Of a stretch of DNA of 64,000 nucleotides, positions 16,423 through 24,535 are shown one piece after another (positions within the stretch are counted from its first letter, which is position 1; every line of letters starts with the position of its first letter). This DNA is from Micromonospora sp. ATCC 39149. Lineage in GTDB: Bacteria; Actinomycetota; Actinomycetes; Mycobacteriales; Micromonosporaceae. The stretch lies in NCBI RefSeq assembly GCF_000158815.1, contig NZ_GG657738.1:4165596-4229595 (forward strand), in the 5' to 3' direction. The notes under the pieces were generated by a model. It was not told the origin of the DNA and did not search any database. It saw only the letters and a list, made by a program, of their open reading frames with translations. The position numbers and the translations under genes were made by a program.

Positions 16423-16938
16423 TCAGTAGCCGCTGCTGCCGGTGTCCATGGTGATAGCGAGGACGATCATCACCACGTAGAAGGTGATCAGCAGCACCAG
16501 CAGGCCGGTGAGGATCCAGCCGACGATGATGGCCGCCTGCGCCATCCCCGCGCCGCCCTCGCCGGTCTCGCGGATCTGCTTGCGGGCCACGTGCCCGAGG
16601 ATCGCGCCGATCGGCGCGGTGATGCAGGAGGCGACCCCGACGAGGGCGAGCACCAGCGCCGCGACCGCCATCCCGTTGGTCCTTTGCGCCGGCGGGTACC
16701 CGTACCCCGGGTAGCCCGGCGCCGGGTAGCCGGCCGGGGCGTAGCCGGGTACGGCGTACGGGCCGGCGACCGGCGCGGCCTGCTCCATCTTCATCCCCGC
16801 GTACGGGTCGACGGGCGCGGGCGCGTACGGGTCGCCGCCGGTGGGCTGCCCGCTCACCGGCAGGGTCGGGTCGACCGGCGGCGTGGACGGCTGGGACCAG
16901 GGGTCGTTCGGGCCGCCGGCCGGTGGGGGGTATGTCAT
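16423..16938 (-). CDS. DUF4190 membrane protein
   Basis: A 171-aa protein with a Pro/Tyr/Gly-rich cytosolic or disordered N-terminus (about 1-85, repeated '[13 protein letters not shown]'-type motifs) and the DUF4190 unit: helix one (about 89-113), the loop '[15 protein letters not shown]', and helix two (about 133-160). Function unknown; the family often co-occurs with signalling or envelope proteins. A second DUF4190 gene lies at 18019-18435 on the same strand, beyond one SDR gene. The loop and helices of the two are clearly related. Confidence 0.85.
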   Translation of the reverse strand: MTYPPPAGGPNDPWSQPSTPPVDPTLPVSGQPTGGDPYAPAPVDPYAGMKMEQAAPVAGPYAVPGYAPAGYPAPGYPGYGYPPAQRTNGMAVAALVLALVGVASCITAPIGAILGHVARKQIRETGEGGAGMAQAAIIVGWILTGLLVLLITFYVVMIVLAITMDTGSSGY

Positions 16939-17206
16939 GGATTCTCTCCGCGTCTCGTCGAGGGTGCGCGGTCAGGGTAGCCAGGGTGGCCCAAAACGCA
17001 GCACCGTTACCGGGTGCCGCGTTGCCCGGGGCGGGACGAACCGGCAGGATCGCGGCATGGCAATCGACGCGCGCGCCGCAGACCGTTCCGGCAGCCGACC
17101 GCGACGGGACGTGAGCCGCCCCGGCCTGGCTCGGCGCAGCCGCTCCGCCGCCGGCACCGGCCCGACCGACCAGGACGCCCCGGTGCCGCTGGCGGACCCG
17201 GTCACC

Positions 17207-17962
17207 ATGCGGCTCGACGGCAGGGTCGCCCTGGTCACCGGCGCGGGCAGCCCCGACGGCATCGGGTACGCCACCGCCCGCCGGCTGGCGGACCTGGGCG
17301 CCCGGGTAGCCATCGTCTCCACCACCCGGCGCATCCACGAGCGGGCCGGCGAGCTGGGGGTGACCGGATTCGTCGCCGACCTCACCGACGAGTCGGAGGT
17401 CGGCGCGCTCGCCGACGCGGTGACCGAGCAGCTCGGCGACGTCGAGGTGCTGGTCAACAACGCCGGCCTGGCGAGCCGGGCCAGCCCGGAGGTGCTGCGC
17501 CCGGTGGCCCAGCTCAGCTACGACGAGTGGCGCGGCGAGATCGACCGGAACCTGACCACCGCGTTCCTGTGCAGCCGGGCGTTCATCGGCGGGATGGCCG
17601 AGCGCGGCTGGGGGCGGATCGTCAACCTCGCGGCAACGGCCGGCCCGGTGAACGCGCTGCCCACGGAGGCGGCGTACGCGGCGGCGAAGGCGGGAGTAGT
17701 GGGCCTGACCCGGGCACTGGCGATGGAGATGATCGCCGACGGGGTGACGGTGAACTCGGTGGCCCCCGGCACCATCCACACGGCGGCGTCCACAGTGGCG
17801 GAGATCCGGCAGGGCCTCGGCACGCCGGTGGGCCGCCCCGGCACCCCGGACGAGGTGGCCGCCGCGATCACCTTCCTCTGCTCGCCGGCCGCGTCGTACA
17901 TCACCGGGCAGATGCTGGTGGTCGACGGCGGCAACAGCGTCCGCGAGGCGCAGTTCCGCTGA
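17207..17962 (+). CDS. FabG-like short-chain dehydrogenase/reductase
   Basis: A 251-aa SDR of the 3-oxoacyl-ACP reductase type. The cofactor loop is [10 protein letters not shown] (11-20), VNNAG is at 83-87, and Y157/K161 form the YxxxK pair. The position that normally carries the catalytic Ser reads NLAATAG (140-146), with Ala where Ser is expected and a Thr next to it. Activity may be changed. The C-terminal '[11 protein letters not shown]' is typical. The start ATG at 17207 is a choice: earlier in-frame ATG/GTG codons (for example about 17057) would add a disordered Arg-rich leader. Confidence 0.8.
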   Translation: MRLDGRVALVTGAGSPDGIGYATARRLADLGARVAIVSTTRRIHERAGELGVTGFVADLTDESEVGALADAVTEQLGDVEVLVNNAGLASRASPEVLRPVAQLSYDEWRGEIDRNLTTAFLCSRAFIGGMAERGWGRIVNLAATAGPVNALPTEAAYAAAKAGVVGLTRALAMEMIADGVTVNSVAPGTIHTAASTVAEIRQGLGTPVGRPGTPDEVAAAITFLCSPAASYITGQMLVVDGGNSVREAQFR

Positions 17963-18018
17963 CTGTCTCCCCCGGGGAATCCGCTGTCGGCTCCCGGGAA
18001 AGATCGGCTCCCGGGAAA

Positions 18019-18435
18019 TCAGTTGTAGGAGCTGCCGTCCATGGAGCGGCCCCAGATCGCCAGCCCGATCCAGCCGCAGCAGGCGACCAGGCCGACCACG
18101 GTGAAGACGTAGCTGAGGATCAGCCCCCAGGTGGCGAGCTGGTCACCCTCCTCCCCGGTGCGCTGGATCTGCCGCTTGGCCACGTGGCCGAGCACGATTC
18201 CGGCCGGCGCGAAGACGAACGCGAAGACCAGCGACAGCACGGCGAGGACGTTCGTGCCCCGGCCCTGCCCCGACGGGCCGTACTGGCCGTAGCCCGGGGG
18301 CGGGCCGTACTGCCCGTACTGCTCCTGGCCCGAGGGTGGGCCGTACTGCCCCTGGCTCTGGGACGGGCCGTGCTGGCCGGGCGGCGGCTCGTACGGCGAC
18401 GGCGGCTGGTCCGGCTCCTGCGGTGGATAACTCAT
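18019..18435 (-). CDS. DUF4190 membrane protein (second paralogue)
   Basis: A 138-aa protein with a Gln/Tyr/Pro/Gly-rich N-terminus (about 1-58, repeats of the type 'QYGPP') and two membrane helices (about 62-86 and 105-128) around the loop 'GHVAKRQIQRTGEEGD'. This loop is almost the same as that of the paralogue at 16423. The N-terminal low-complexity sequence differs in composition from the paralogue. Function unknown. Confidence 0.85.
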   Translation of the reverse strand: MSYPPQEPDQPPSPYEPPPGQHGPSQSQGQYGPPSGQEQYGQYGPPPGYGQYGPSGQGRGTNVLAVLSLVFAFVFAPAGIVLGHVAKRQIQRTGEEGDQLATWGLILSYVFTVVGLVACCGWIGLAIWGRSMDGSSYN

Positions 18436-18554
18436 CCGGCACCTTCCGCTACCCGTCGTGACCTGGCCTATCGCGGACGCTACCCGCAGCGGTGAACCTT
18501 TTCACAGCGGTTGTGTGGACTGGTCGCCTTGGCGTCGTCGCCCACGCGGCCGAT

Positions 18555-18572
18555 ACTGACCGAGCGTTCAGT
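18555..18572. promoter_or_regulatory. TetR-type operator upstream of acyl-CoA dehydrogenase
   Basis: ACTGACCGAGCGTTCAGT has inverted arms ACTGA and TCAGT and lies 37 bases before the dehydrogenase ATG. Spacing and style resemble operators of TetR-family repressors that control acyl-CoA metabolism (for example KstR/FasR-like). No TetR gene is encoded in this window. Confidence 0.5.
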
Positions 18573-18608
18573 TACCCATGAGTAATGCGCTTGTCCCCGG
18601 AGGCTGAG

Positions 18609-19805
18609 ATGGCTCGACTCGCCCAGACGCCCGGCCTGACCGACGTACAGCGGTCGATCCTGCAAACCGTCCGGGAGTTCGCCGACAAGGAGATCATCCC
18701 GCACGCGCAGCGGCTGGAACACGCCGACGAGTATCCCACCGACATCCTCGACGGAATGCGCGAGATGGGGCTGTTCGGCCTCACCATCGACGAGGAGTTC
18801 GGCGGGCTCGGCGAGTCACTGCTGACGTACGCCCTGGTGGTCGAGGAGCTGTCCCGGGGCTGGATGTCGATCTCCGGCATCGTCAACACGCACTTCATCG
18901 TGGCGTACCTGATCTCCCAGCACGGCTCCGCCGAGCAGAAGGCCCGGCTGCTGCCCCGGATGGCCACCGGCGAGGTGCGCGGCGCGTTCTCCATGTCGGA
19001 GCCGGAGTGCGGCTCCGACGTCTCGGCGATCAGGTCGAGGGCGGTCCGCGCCGGCGACAACTACGTGCTCGACGGCCAGAAGATGTGGCTGACCAACGGT
19101 GCGTACTCCTCGGTGGTCGCCACCCTGGTCAGGACGGACACCGGCGCCGAATCCGTGTACGGCAACATGAGCACCTTCCTGCTGGAGAAGGAGCCGGGCT
19201 TCGGCGAGACCGCCCCCGGCCTGACCATCCCCGGCCGGATCGACAAGATGGGCTACAAGGGCGTCGAGACCACCGAGATGGTGCTCGACGGCGTCACCGT
19301 CCCCGCCTCCACCGTGCTCGGCGGTGCGGAGCAGGTCGGCCGTGGCTTCTACCAGATGATGGACGGCATAGAGGTGGGCCGGGTCAACGTCGCCGCCCGT
19401 GCCTGCGGCATCTCGATCCGCGCCTTCGAGCTGGCCGTCGCGTACGCCCAGCAGCGCAGAACCTTCGGCCAGCCGCTCGCGAAGCACCAGGCGATCGCGT
19501 TCAAGCTCGCCGAGATGGGCACGAAGATCGAGGCCGCGCATGCCCTCATGGTCAACGCCGCCCGGCTCAAGGACGCCGGCCAGCGCAACGACGTCGAGGC
19601 CGGGATGGCCAAGCTGCTCGCCTCCGAGTACTGCGTCGAGGTCGTCCAGGAGGCGTTCCGCATCCACGGCGGCTACGGCTACTCCAAGGAGTACGAGATC
19701 GAGCGGCTGATGCGGGAGGCCCCGTTCCTGCTCATCGGCGAGGGCACCTCGGAGATCCAGAAGACCATCATCTCCCGCGGCCTCCTGCGCGACTACAAGC
19801 TCTGA
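18609..19805 (+). CDS. acyl-CoA dehydrogenase, (2S)-methylsuccinyl-CoA dehydrogenase-like
   Basis: A 398-aa FAD flavoprotein with the three ACAD domains: N-terminal helical (about 10-125), middle beta with 'FSMSEPECGSD', and C-terminal helical with 'RRTFGQPLAKHQAI' and the late 'IHGGYGYSKEYEIERLMREA' that carries the catalytic-base region. It closely resembles the dehydrogenase of the Streptomyces ccr cluster, so methylsuccinyl-CoA to mesaconyl-CoA is the likely reaction. The start ATG at 18609 follows GGAGGCTGAG; an upstream ATG at 18585 has no ribosome binding site. A dispersed repeat follows the stop. Confidence 0.87.
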   Translation: MARLAQTPGLTDVQRSILQTVREFADKEIIPHAQRLEHADEYPTDILDGMREMGLFGLTIDEEFGGLGESLLTYALVVEELSRGWMSISGIVNTHFIVAYLISQHGSAEQKARLLPRMATGEVRGAFSMSEPECGSDVSAIRSRAVRAGDNYVLDGQKMWLTNGAYSSVVATLVRTDTGAESVYGNMSTFLLEKEPGFGETAPGLTIPGRIDKMGYKGVETTEMVLDGVTVPASTVLGGAEQVGRGFYQMMDGIEVGRVNVAARACGISIRAFELAVAYAQQRRTFGQPLAKHQAIAFKLAEMGTKIEAAHALMVNAARLKDAGQRNDVEAGMAKLLASEYCVEVVQEAFRIHGGYGYSKEYEIERLMREAPFLLIGEGTSEIQKTIISRGLLRDYKL

Positions 19806-19806
19806 C

Positions 19807-19864
19807 GGTGCAAGGAAGGGCCCCCTGTTAACGCTTTCGGTATAGGAAGGGGCCCCTGCAAACC
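19807..19864 (+). repeat. dispersed repeat copy B directly after acyl-CoA dehydrogenase stop
   Basis: Begins GGTGCAAGGAAGGGCCC two bases after the stop, continues CTGTTAACGC and ends GGGGCCCCTGCAAACC. The arms GGGCCCC and GGGGCCC can pair. It is the second copy of the element at 11923-11977, in the same orientation and the same position relative to a stop codon. Confidence 0.8.
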
Positions 19865-19908
19865 AGCACGCCCACACCCGAGCCGACGCCGGCCGGCGGG
19901 AGCGGCAG

Positions 19909-20316
19909 TCAGCCGAGGCGGCTCAGGTTGGCGGCGGCCCGCTCGATGATCAGGCACCGGTCCTCGACGTAGTCGACACCGGCCTCCTCGGCGATCCGGC
20001 GCGCCTCGAGCGAGACGATCCCGAGCTGCAACCAGACCGCGGGCGCGCCGATGGCCACCGCCTCGCGGACCACCTCGACGGCGTCTCGGGCCGGACGGAA
20101 CACGTTCACCAGGTCCACCGGGTGCGGGATGTCGGCCAGGGACGCGTACGCCCGCTCGCCGAACAGCTCGTCGACCGTCGGGTTGACCGGGATGATCCGC
20201 CAGCCGTACCGCTGCATCCGCGCCGGCACTCGGTGCGCGGGCTTGCCGGGGTCGCGGGACGCGCCCACGACGGCGATCACGGCGGCTTCGGCGAGGATCT
20301 GCTGGGCGCTGCGCAC
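19909..20316 (-). CDS. CoA-binding domain protein (YccU-like)
   Basis: A 135-aa single-domain Rossmann protein of the succinyl-CoA-synthetase alpha-type CoA-binding family. The nucleotide loop is 'IAVVGASRDPGKPAHRV' near residues 14-30, followed by 'IIPVNPTVDELFGERAY' and 'AVWLQLGIVS'. The family is widespread and its substrate is unknown. The start is GTG at 20316. It lies downstream in orientation of the radical SAM gene with 26 bases between them, and both are on the minus strand, so they are probably co-transcribed or independent minor units. Confidence 0.88.
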   Translation of the reverse strand: MRSAQQILAEAAVIAVVGASRDPGKPAHRVPARMQRYGWRIIPVNPTVDELFGERAYASLADIPHPVDLVNVFRPARDAVEVVREAVAIGAPAVWLQLGIVSLEARRIAEEAGVDYVEDRCLIIERAAANLSRLG

Positions 20317-20342
20317 CCCGCGACTCTAGCCGGCCGCCCGGC

Positions 20343-21389
20343 TCAGAGCAGGGTGAGCTGCTCGGCGGGCGGCGCGACCGGCTTCGCGACCGGCCGCCGG
20401 TGGTCGCCCGCTTCGGGGCGGATCAGCCCGTGCCGGCGGGCGGCGATGCGCACCCGGGCGGCGAGTTCCCGCTGGTACGCCTGCGGCGCGTACGCACCCG
20501 CCCGGTAGAGCTCCCGGTAGCGGGGGACGAGGTGCGGGTGCTCCCGGCCGAGCCAGCGCGCGTACCACTCGCGGGCACCGGGGCGCAGGTGCAGGGCCAG
20601 CGGCGTCACGCTGGCCGCCCCGGCGGCGGCGATCGCCGAGACGGTGGCGTCGATCGACGCGTCGTCGTCGGAGAGGCCGGGCAGGATCGGGGCCATCAGC
20701 ACGCCGACGGAGAAACCGGCGTCGGTCAGCGCCCGGACGGCCGCCAGCCGGCGGCGCGGGCTCGGGGTGCCCGGCTCCACCGCCCGCCACAGCGCCTCGT
20801 CGAGGAACCCCACCGAGTACGCCAGGCCGACCTGGGTCACCTCGGCGGCGCGGCGCAGCAGCGGCAGGTCCCGCAGCAGGAGCGTGCCCTTGGTCAGGAT
20901 CGAGAACGGGTTCGCGAAGTCGCGCAGCGCCGCGATGATCTGCGGCATGAGCTGGTATTTCCCCTCGGCGCGCTGGTAGCAGTCCACGTTGGTGCCCATC
21001 GCCACGGGTGCCCCACGCCACCGGGGCGCGGCCAGCTCCCGGCGCACCAACTCGCCCGCGTTGACCTTGACGATCACCTGCCGGTCGAAGTCCGCCCCGT
21101 CGTCGAGGTCGAGATAGGTGTGCGTGTTGCGGGCGTAGCAGTAGACGCAGGCATGCGAACAGCCCCGATACGGGTTGATCGTCCACTCGAAGGGAACGCG
21201 GGACGCGCCCGGCACCCGGTTGATGATCGACTTGGCCCGCACCTCGTGGAAGGTCATCCCCGCGAAGCCCGGGGTGTCGAAGGTGCGGGTGATTGCGCCG
21301 GGCAGCGCCAGCGGCAGGGGTGGAGCCGCCGGCGCTGCCCGCTCGGAACCGGCCTCGTCCGGGGGAGCGGAGAGGTTGCCCCAGCGCAT
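20343..21389 (-). CDS. Rv2578c-family radical SAM protein
   Basis: A 348-aa radical SAM enzyme. The 4Fe-4S cluster motif is GCSHACVYCYAR (Cx3Cx2C), preceded by 'FEWTINPYRG'. Further hallmarks are 'GTNVDCYQRAEGKYQLMP' and 'FSILTKGTLLLRDLPLL', which match the actinobacterial Rv2578c family related to spore photoproduct lyase. The reaction is unknown, and a DNA- or nucleotide-directed role is only suggested by the distant relation. The start is ATG at 21389 (MRWGNLS); the open frame before it lacks support. Divergent from the DCC protein gene. Confidence 0.88.
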   Translation of the reverse strand: MRWGNLSAPPDEAGSERAAPAAPPLPLALPGAITRTFDTPGFAGMTFHEVRAKSIINRVPGASRVPFEWTINPYRGCSHACVYCYARNTHTYLDLDDGADFDRQVIVKVNAGELVRRELAAPRWRGAPVAMGTNVDCYQRAEGKYQLMPQIIAALRDFANPFSILTKGTLLLRDLPLLRRAAEVTQVGLAYSVGFLDEALWRAVEPGTPSPRRRLAAVRALTDAGFSVGVLMAPILPGLSDDDASIDATVSAIAAAGAASVTPLALHLRPGAREWYARWLGREHPHLVPRYRELYRAGAYAPQAYQRELAARVRIAARRHGLIRPEAGDHRRPVAKPVAPPAEQLTLL

Positions 21390-21480
21390 GACCCACATTC
21401 GAACACATGTACGAACGGCGCGCAAGTGACCTGCCGGACACCGGTGTGCGGCGGGCCGCGGCCGGGGGGAGGATGGCAGC

Positions 21481-21861
21481 ATGGAGAGGTCGACCTTCGT
21501 CTACGACGGCGACTGCGCGTTCTGCACGAGGTGCGCGGAGTTCATCGAGCGCCGCATCCCCACCCGGGCGCGCGTGCTGCCCTGGCAGTTCGCCGACCTC
21601 GACGCGCTGGGCCTGAGGGAGGCCGAGTGCGAGGAGGCGGTGCAGTGGGTCGGTGCGGACGGCTCCCGGGCCGCCGGGCCGGACGCGATCGCGAAGCTGC
21701 TCGGTGAAAGCGGATTCCTCTGGCGGGTCGCCGGGTCCGCCCTGCGCTTTCCGCCCGCCCGCGCGGTGGCTTGGCCCGCGTACCGCTGGGTTGCCCGCAA
21801 CCGCCACCGGCTGCCAGGTGGCACGGCCGCCTGCGCCGTGCCCTCGGCCCGCCGGGACTGA
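21481..21861 (+). CDS. thiol-disulfide oxidoreductase DCC family protein
   Basis: A 126-aa protein starting MERSTFVYDGDCAFCTRCAE. The DxDCxxC (DCC) motif is at residues 9-15, with an extra Cys at 18. The family (DUF393) has a thioredoxin-like fold and is presumed to act in disulfide exchange. The late 'PAYRWVARNRHRLPGG' is also typical. An HTTM/VKGC-like membrane protein often accompanies DCC proteins, and one is encoded on the other strand just downstream (22043-22996). Confidence 0.85.
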   Translation: MERSTFVYDGDCAFCTRCAEFIERRIPTRARVLPWQFADLDALGLREAECEEAVQWVGADGSRAAGPDAIAKLLGESGFLWRVAGSALRFPPARAVAWPAYRWVARNRHRLPGGTAACAVPSARRD

Positions 21862-21867
21862 CCTCTC

Positions 21868-22050
21868 ACATCGCCCCCGAGCGCGGCGAGCAGCCGTTCC
21901 AACGAGGGCCGTCCGTCGCGAGACGGCAGTCCCCACACCTCGACCAGTCCCGCGCGACGCAACCCGTCGGTTAGCACCCGGACGGCATCCGCCGGCAGGT
22001 CCAGGTCGGTGGCGATGTGGCGGGAACGCGCGGAGGACGCCCCTACGGCT
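21868..22050 (-). pseudogene. possible winged-helix gene remnant
   Basis: On the minus strand an open frame reads 'SRHIATDLDLPADAVRVLTD' then 'GLRRAGLVEVWGLPSRDG' and 'RPSLERLLAALGGDV'. It has the helix-turn-helix and beta-wing look of a MarR/ArsR-type DNA-binding domain. No start codon or ribosome binding site is visible and the frame runs through the following DCC gene antisense without a sensible stop. It could be the fossil 3' end of a regulator, or chance. Low confidence. Confidence 0.3.
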
Positions 22051-22996
22051 GGGGCAGCGGCGCGGGGCGGAGGTCGTCGCCACCAGTTGCGAGGGGCTGA
22101 TCGTCGAGCTGGCCGGGCCGCCCCGGCGTAGTCGCCCCGGCGGGCCGCCCCGGCGGATCGCCCCGGCGTAGTCGCCCCGCGCCTGCCTGCCGCAGCCAGC
22201 CGACCGGGCGTATCCGCTCCAGCGGCAGGAAGCTGGCCATCGCCACCAGGTGCGGGGCGAACGAGATGGTGATCATCGCCATGGTGACCAGGTGGAACGA
22301 GTAGAAGAAGCCGACCATGGCCAGCCGCCAGCGTGCCGGCAGCACGAAGACCACCGGGCTGAGCAGCTCGAAGGCGAGGATGCCGAACTGCGCCACGAGC
22401 AGCAGGTACGGCACGCCGGCGATCAGGTCGGCCAGGTCGGTGCCGCGCCGGATGATCGCCTTGGCGAGCACCGAACCGGTGGCCCAGTCGAGGCCTCCGA
22501 ACCGGAACTTGGCGAAGGCGGCCAGGAAGTACGTGCAGATCACTGCGATCTGGGTGACCCGCAGGGCCCAGCCGCCGGCCTCGGTGCGGGTCGGGTCGCC
22601 GTGCCGGGCCCGGCCGGCGGTGGGCAGCGCGGCGAGCGCGACGAGCAGGCCGAACCGGTCGTGGTCGACCTTGCCGTAGCTCATCGCGATGATCATCCAC
22701 TCCAGGTAGAGCGCGAAGACCGACCAGCCGAGCAGGCGGTGGGCCCGGCCGGTCGCGGCGAGCAGGGCGAGGACCAGCAGCACCCAGAAGATCACGCTGA
22801 CCAGCGCCGGGGTGGGGGTCGGCAGCGGGAGCACCCGCCCGACGAGCAGCGGCTGGTAGAGGTCGCCGGGCACGCTCGCGCGGGCGCGTACCCAGGGGGT
22901 GAAGACCACCAGGTCGGCGGCGACGAACAGGTAGACCAGGGTGCGGAAGGCGGCCACCCGGCCCCGGGGGACCGCCTCGGTGAGCCAGCGGGTCAC
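22043..22996 (-). CDS. HTTM-domain (VKGC-like) membrane protein
   Basis: A 317-aa protein with about seven to eight membrane helices. 'FLAAFAKFRFGGLDWATG' and 'GVPYLLLVAQFGILAFELLSPV' are typical of bacterial HTTM proteins, distant relatives of the vitamin-K-dependent gamma-carboxylase membrane domain. The last about 40 residues (from about 273) are Gly/Pro/Arg-rich and encoded by a local direct repeat, so this tail may be a non-homologous extension. GTG start, overlapping the upstream gene stop by four bases (GTGA). Function unknown; association with redox proteins of the DCC type is known. Confidence 0.8.
   Translation of the reverse strand: MTRWLTEAVPRGRVAAFRTLVYLFVAADLVVFTPWVRARASVPGDLYQPLLVGRVLPLPTPTPALVSVIFWVLLVLALLAATGRAHRLLGWSVFALYLEWMIIAMSYGKVDHDRFGLLVALAALPTAGRARHGDPTRTEAGGWALRVTQIAVICTYFLAAFAKFRFGGLDWATGSVLAKAIIRRGTDLADLIAGVPYLLLVAQFGILAFELLSPVVFVLPARWRLAMVGFFYSFHLVTMAMITISFAPHLVAMASFLPLERIRPVGWLRQAGAGRLRRGDPPGRPAGATTPGRPGQLDDQPLATGGDDLRPAPLPQP
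22120..22179. repeat. direct repeat in the 3' tail of the HTTM gene
   Basis: GCCCCGGCGTAGTCGCCCCG occurs at 22120-22139 and again at 22160-22179, with related CCCCGGCGG units between. It encodes the low-complexity C-terminal tail of the HTTM protein. Confidence 0.85.
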
Positions 22997-23433
22997 CCGT
23001 CGGCCCGCCAGCTCACCACGGTCTCGTCGGTCCAGCGCCCGGTCGGCCGGCCGGTCTCGATGCCGTACCAGCGGATCACGATGCGCACCTCGACCAGCGC
23101 GGCGGCGTCGGGGTGACGTTCGGCGTACGCGTCGGCGACCTGGCGCAGCCGGGCCGGATCCTCGACGTACCGGCTCTGCTGGCCCTCGATCTCGGCCCGG
23201 CGGATGCCGGTGGCGTCCTGGCCGAGGTCGACCACGGCGCCGGTGCGGTCGACGCCCTCGATGCGGGTGTCGGGGGCGGGGGCGTCCGGCGGGTCGGACG
23301 TGGAGTACATCCGGAACGGCCCGAACGGGAAGTCGTCGTCGGTGCCCCAGGCGGTGCCGGCGAGCAGCACGGCGAGGCCGAGCGCGGTGGCGCCCAGGCG
23401 GGCCCCCCGGCCCCGGCGGGTCAGCGTCTCCAT
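22993..23433 (-). CDS. hypothetical exported or membrane-anchored protein, partner of HTTM protein
   Basis: A 146-aa protein with an N-terminal membrane anchor or signal sequence (METLTRRGRGARLG, then 'ATALGLAVLLAGTAWG') followed by an extracytoplasmic domain with 'FPFGPFRMYSTSDPP'. This 'fPf..yrMY' motif recurs in small proteins encoded beside HTTM proteins. Its stop overlaps the start of the HTTM gene, so the two are translated together. The function is not known. A short inverted repeat (GATGGAGGG/CCCTCCATC, 23452-23481) lies just upstream of the start. Confidence 0.75.
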   Translation of the reverse strand: METLTRRGRGARLGATALGLAVLLAGTAWGTDDDFPFGPFRMYSTSDPPDAPAPDTRIEGVDRTGAVVDLGQDATGIRRAEIEGQQSRYVEDPARLRQVADAYAERHPDAAALVEVRIVIRWYGIETGRPTGRWTDETVVSWRADG

Positions 23434-23529
23434 CGGTTCACGACGGTACGGGATGGAGGGGCCGCGTCGGGTCCCTCCATCGGCCGGCGTGCCCCGGCCG
23501 CACCGGTTACGTGGGGACGGTGACGCGGC

Positions 23530-23560
23530 GACGGCCGGACCCGTCGTGGGTCCGGCCGTC
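23530..23560 (-). terminator. terminator downstream of thioredoxin gene
   Basis: A perfect 13-bp stem (GACGGCCGGACCC with GGGTCCGGCCGTC, 5-base loop) lies about 65 bases beyond the trxA stop and before the promoter region of the next minus-strand gene. Confidence 0.7.
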
Positions 23561-23626
23561 GGCCGGCTCGGCGCTTGGTGCCTGTGGCCGGCGCGGTGCC
23601 TGCGCGCAGTGCTGGTGGCTCGGTGC

Positions 23627-23989
23627 TCAGTGCTGGTGCTCGGCCAGCTTCTTGCGCACGTCGTCCATGTCGAGGCCCTGGACCTGCTCGATGAGGTTCT
23701 CCAGTGCCGACTCGGGCAGCGCCCCAGGCTGGGCGAAGACGATCACGCCGTCCCGGATCGCCATGATCGTCGGGATCGAGCGGATGTCGAACTTCGCGCC
23801 GAGCTCCTGCTGGGCCTCGGTGTCGACCTTGCCGAAGACGATGTCCGGGTGCTTCTCCGAGGAGCGCTCGTAGACGGGGGCGAACCGCTTGCACGGGCCG
23901 CACCACTCCGCCCAGAAGTCGACGAGGACGATGCCGTCGCCGCCCGTCACCTCGTCGAAGTTCGCCGTGGTCAGCTCAACGGTTGCCAT
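23627..23989 (-). CDS. trxA: thioredoxin
   Basis: A 120-aa cytosolic disulfide reductase. The active site is WAEWCGPCK (C30-G-P-C33 region), followed by 'VFGKVDTEAQQELG' and the cis-Pro in 'IRSIPTIMAIRDG'. The C-terminal extension ('LDMDDVRKKLAEHQH') is slightly longer than E. coli thioredoxin and common in actinobacteria. The start is ATG at 23989 (MATVELTTANFDE). Isolated gene with its own terminator. Confidence 0.92.
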   Translation of the reverse strand: MATVELTTANFDEVTGGDGIVLVDFWAEWCGPCKRFAPVYERSSEKHPDIVFGKVDTEAQQELGAKFDIRSIPTIMAIRDGVIVFAQPGALPESALENLIEQVQGLDMDDVRKKLAEHQH

Positions 23990-24535
23990 GTGGACTCTCC
24001 GATCACCGCGGAATCACCTACGCCTCCTGGAACCAGGACGGAGCCCGTCGAATTCCCGGGCGTCCGTCCCCGAAACCCGGCGGGGCCAGGGACGGGGCGC
24101 CAGCGCATCGACCTTCGTCTGTTGACAGCGTGCGTGCACGTGCACATGCATGACGCATTTGCGTGACCAGCCGTAATGGGAGCGTTTCCACAGCTAGCGC
24201 CCCTGATTGCTGATCAACTTCGATGATTTGATGCCTGACAAGCACCGATTCGACCTGTGGAGATCGCCCCGACACCCATTGATCGTCACTCTTCGTATTG
24301 TTACGAAAAGATAAATGTGACGTCGGTCTCTGTTGGTCGGGCGTCCCCGTGCGGCAGAATCTTCCCCATCAGAGCGTGGGCGGCGGGTGCCGGGGAGGGC
24401 CCCGCCGCTCATTGCGTCTCCCCCCGGGTGTGCGGCCGGTGTGGCATTTCCGCGGCAGGCCCGACCCCGGCGTCGCCTTAACCCTCGATAAGGCATGCTG
24501 GCCCGAACTCCGTCGCCGCCGTGAAGGGGACACCG
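23990..24535. other. 546-bp intergenic region, less GC-rich than neighbours
   Basis: Contains the alternating motif GCGTGCACGTGCAC around 24131 and TGCATGACGCATTTGCGTGA shortly after, and an A/T-richer stretch (about 24200-24310, with TTGTTACGAAAAGATAAATG). Open frames here show no recognisable protein. Probably promoters for trxA (minus) and the MaoC gene (plus). Nothing else recognised. Confidence 0.5.
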
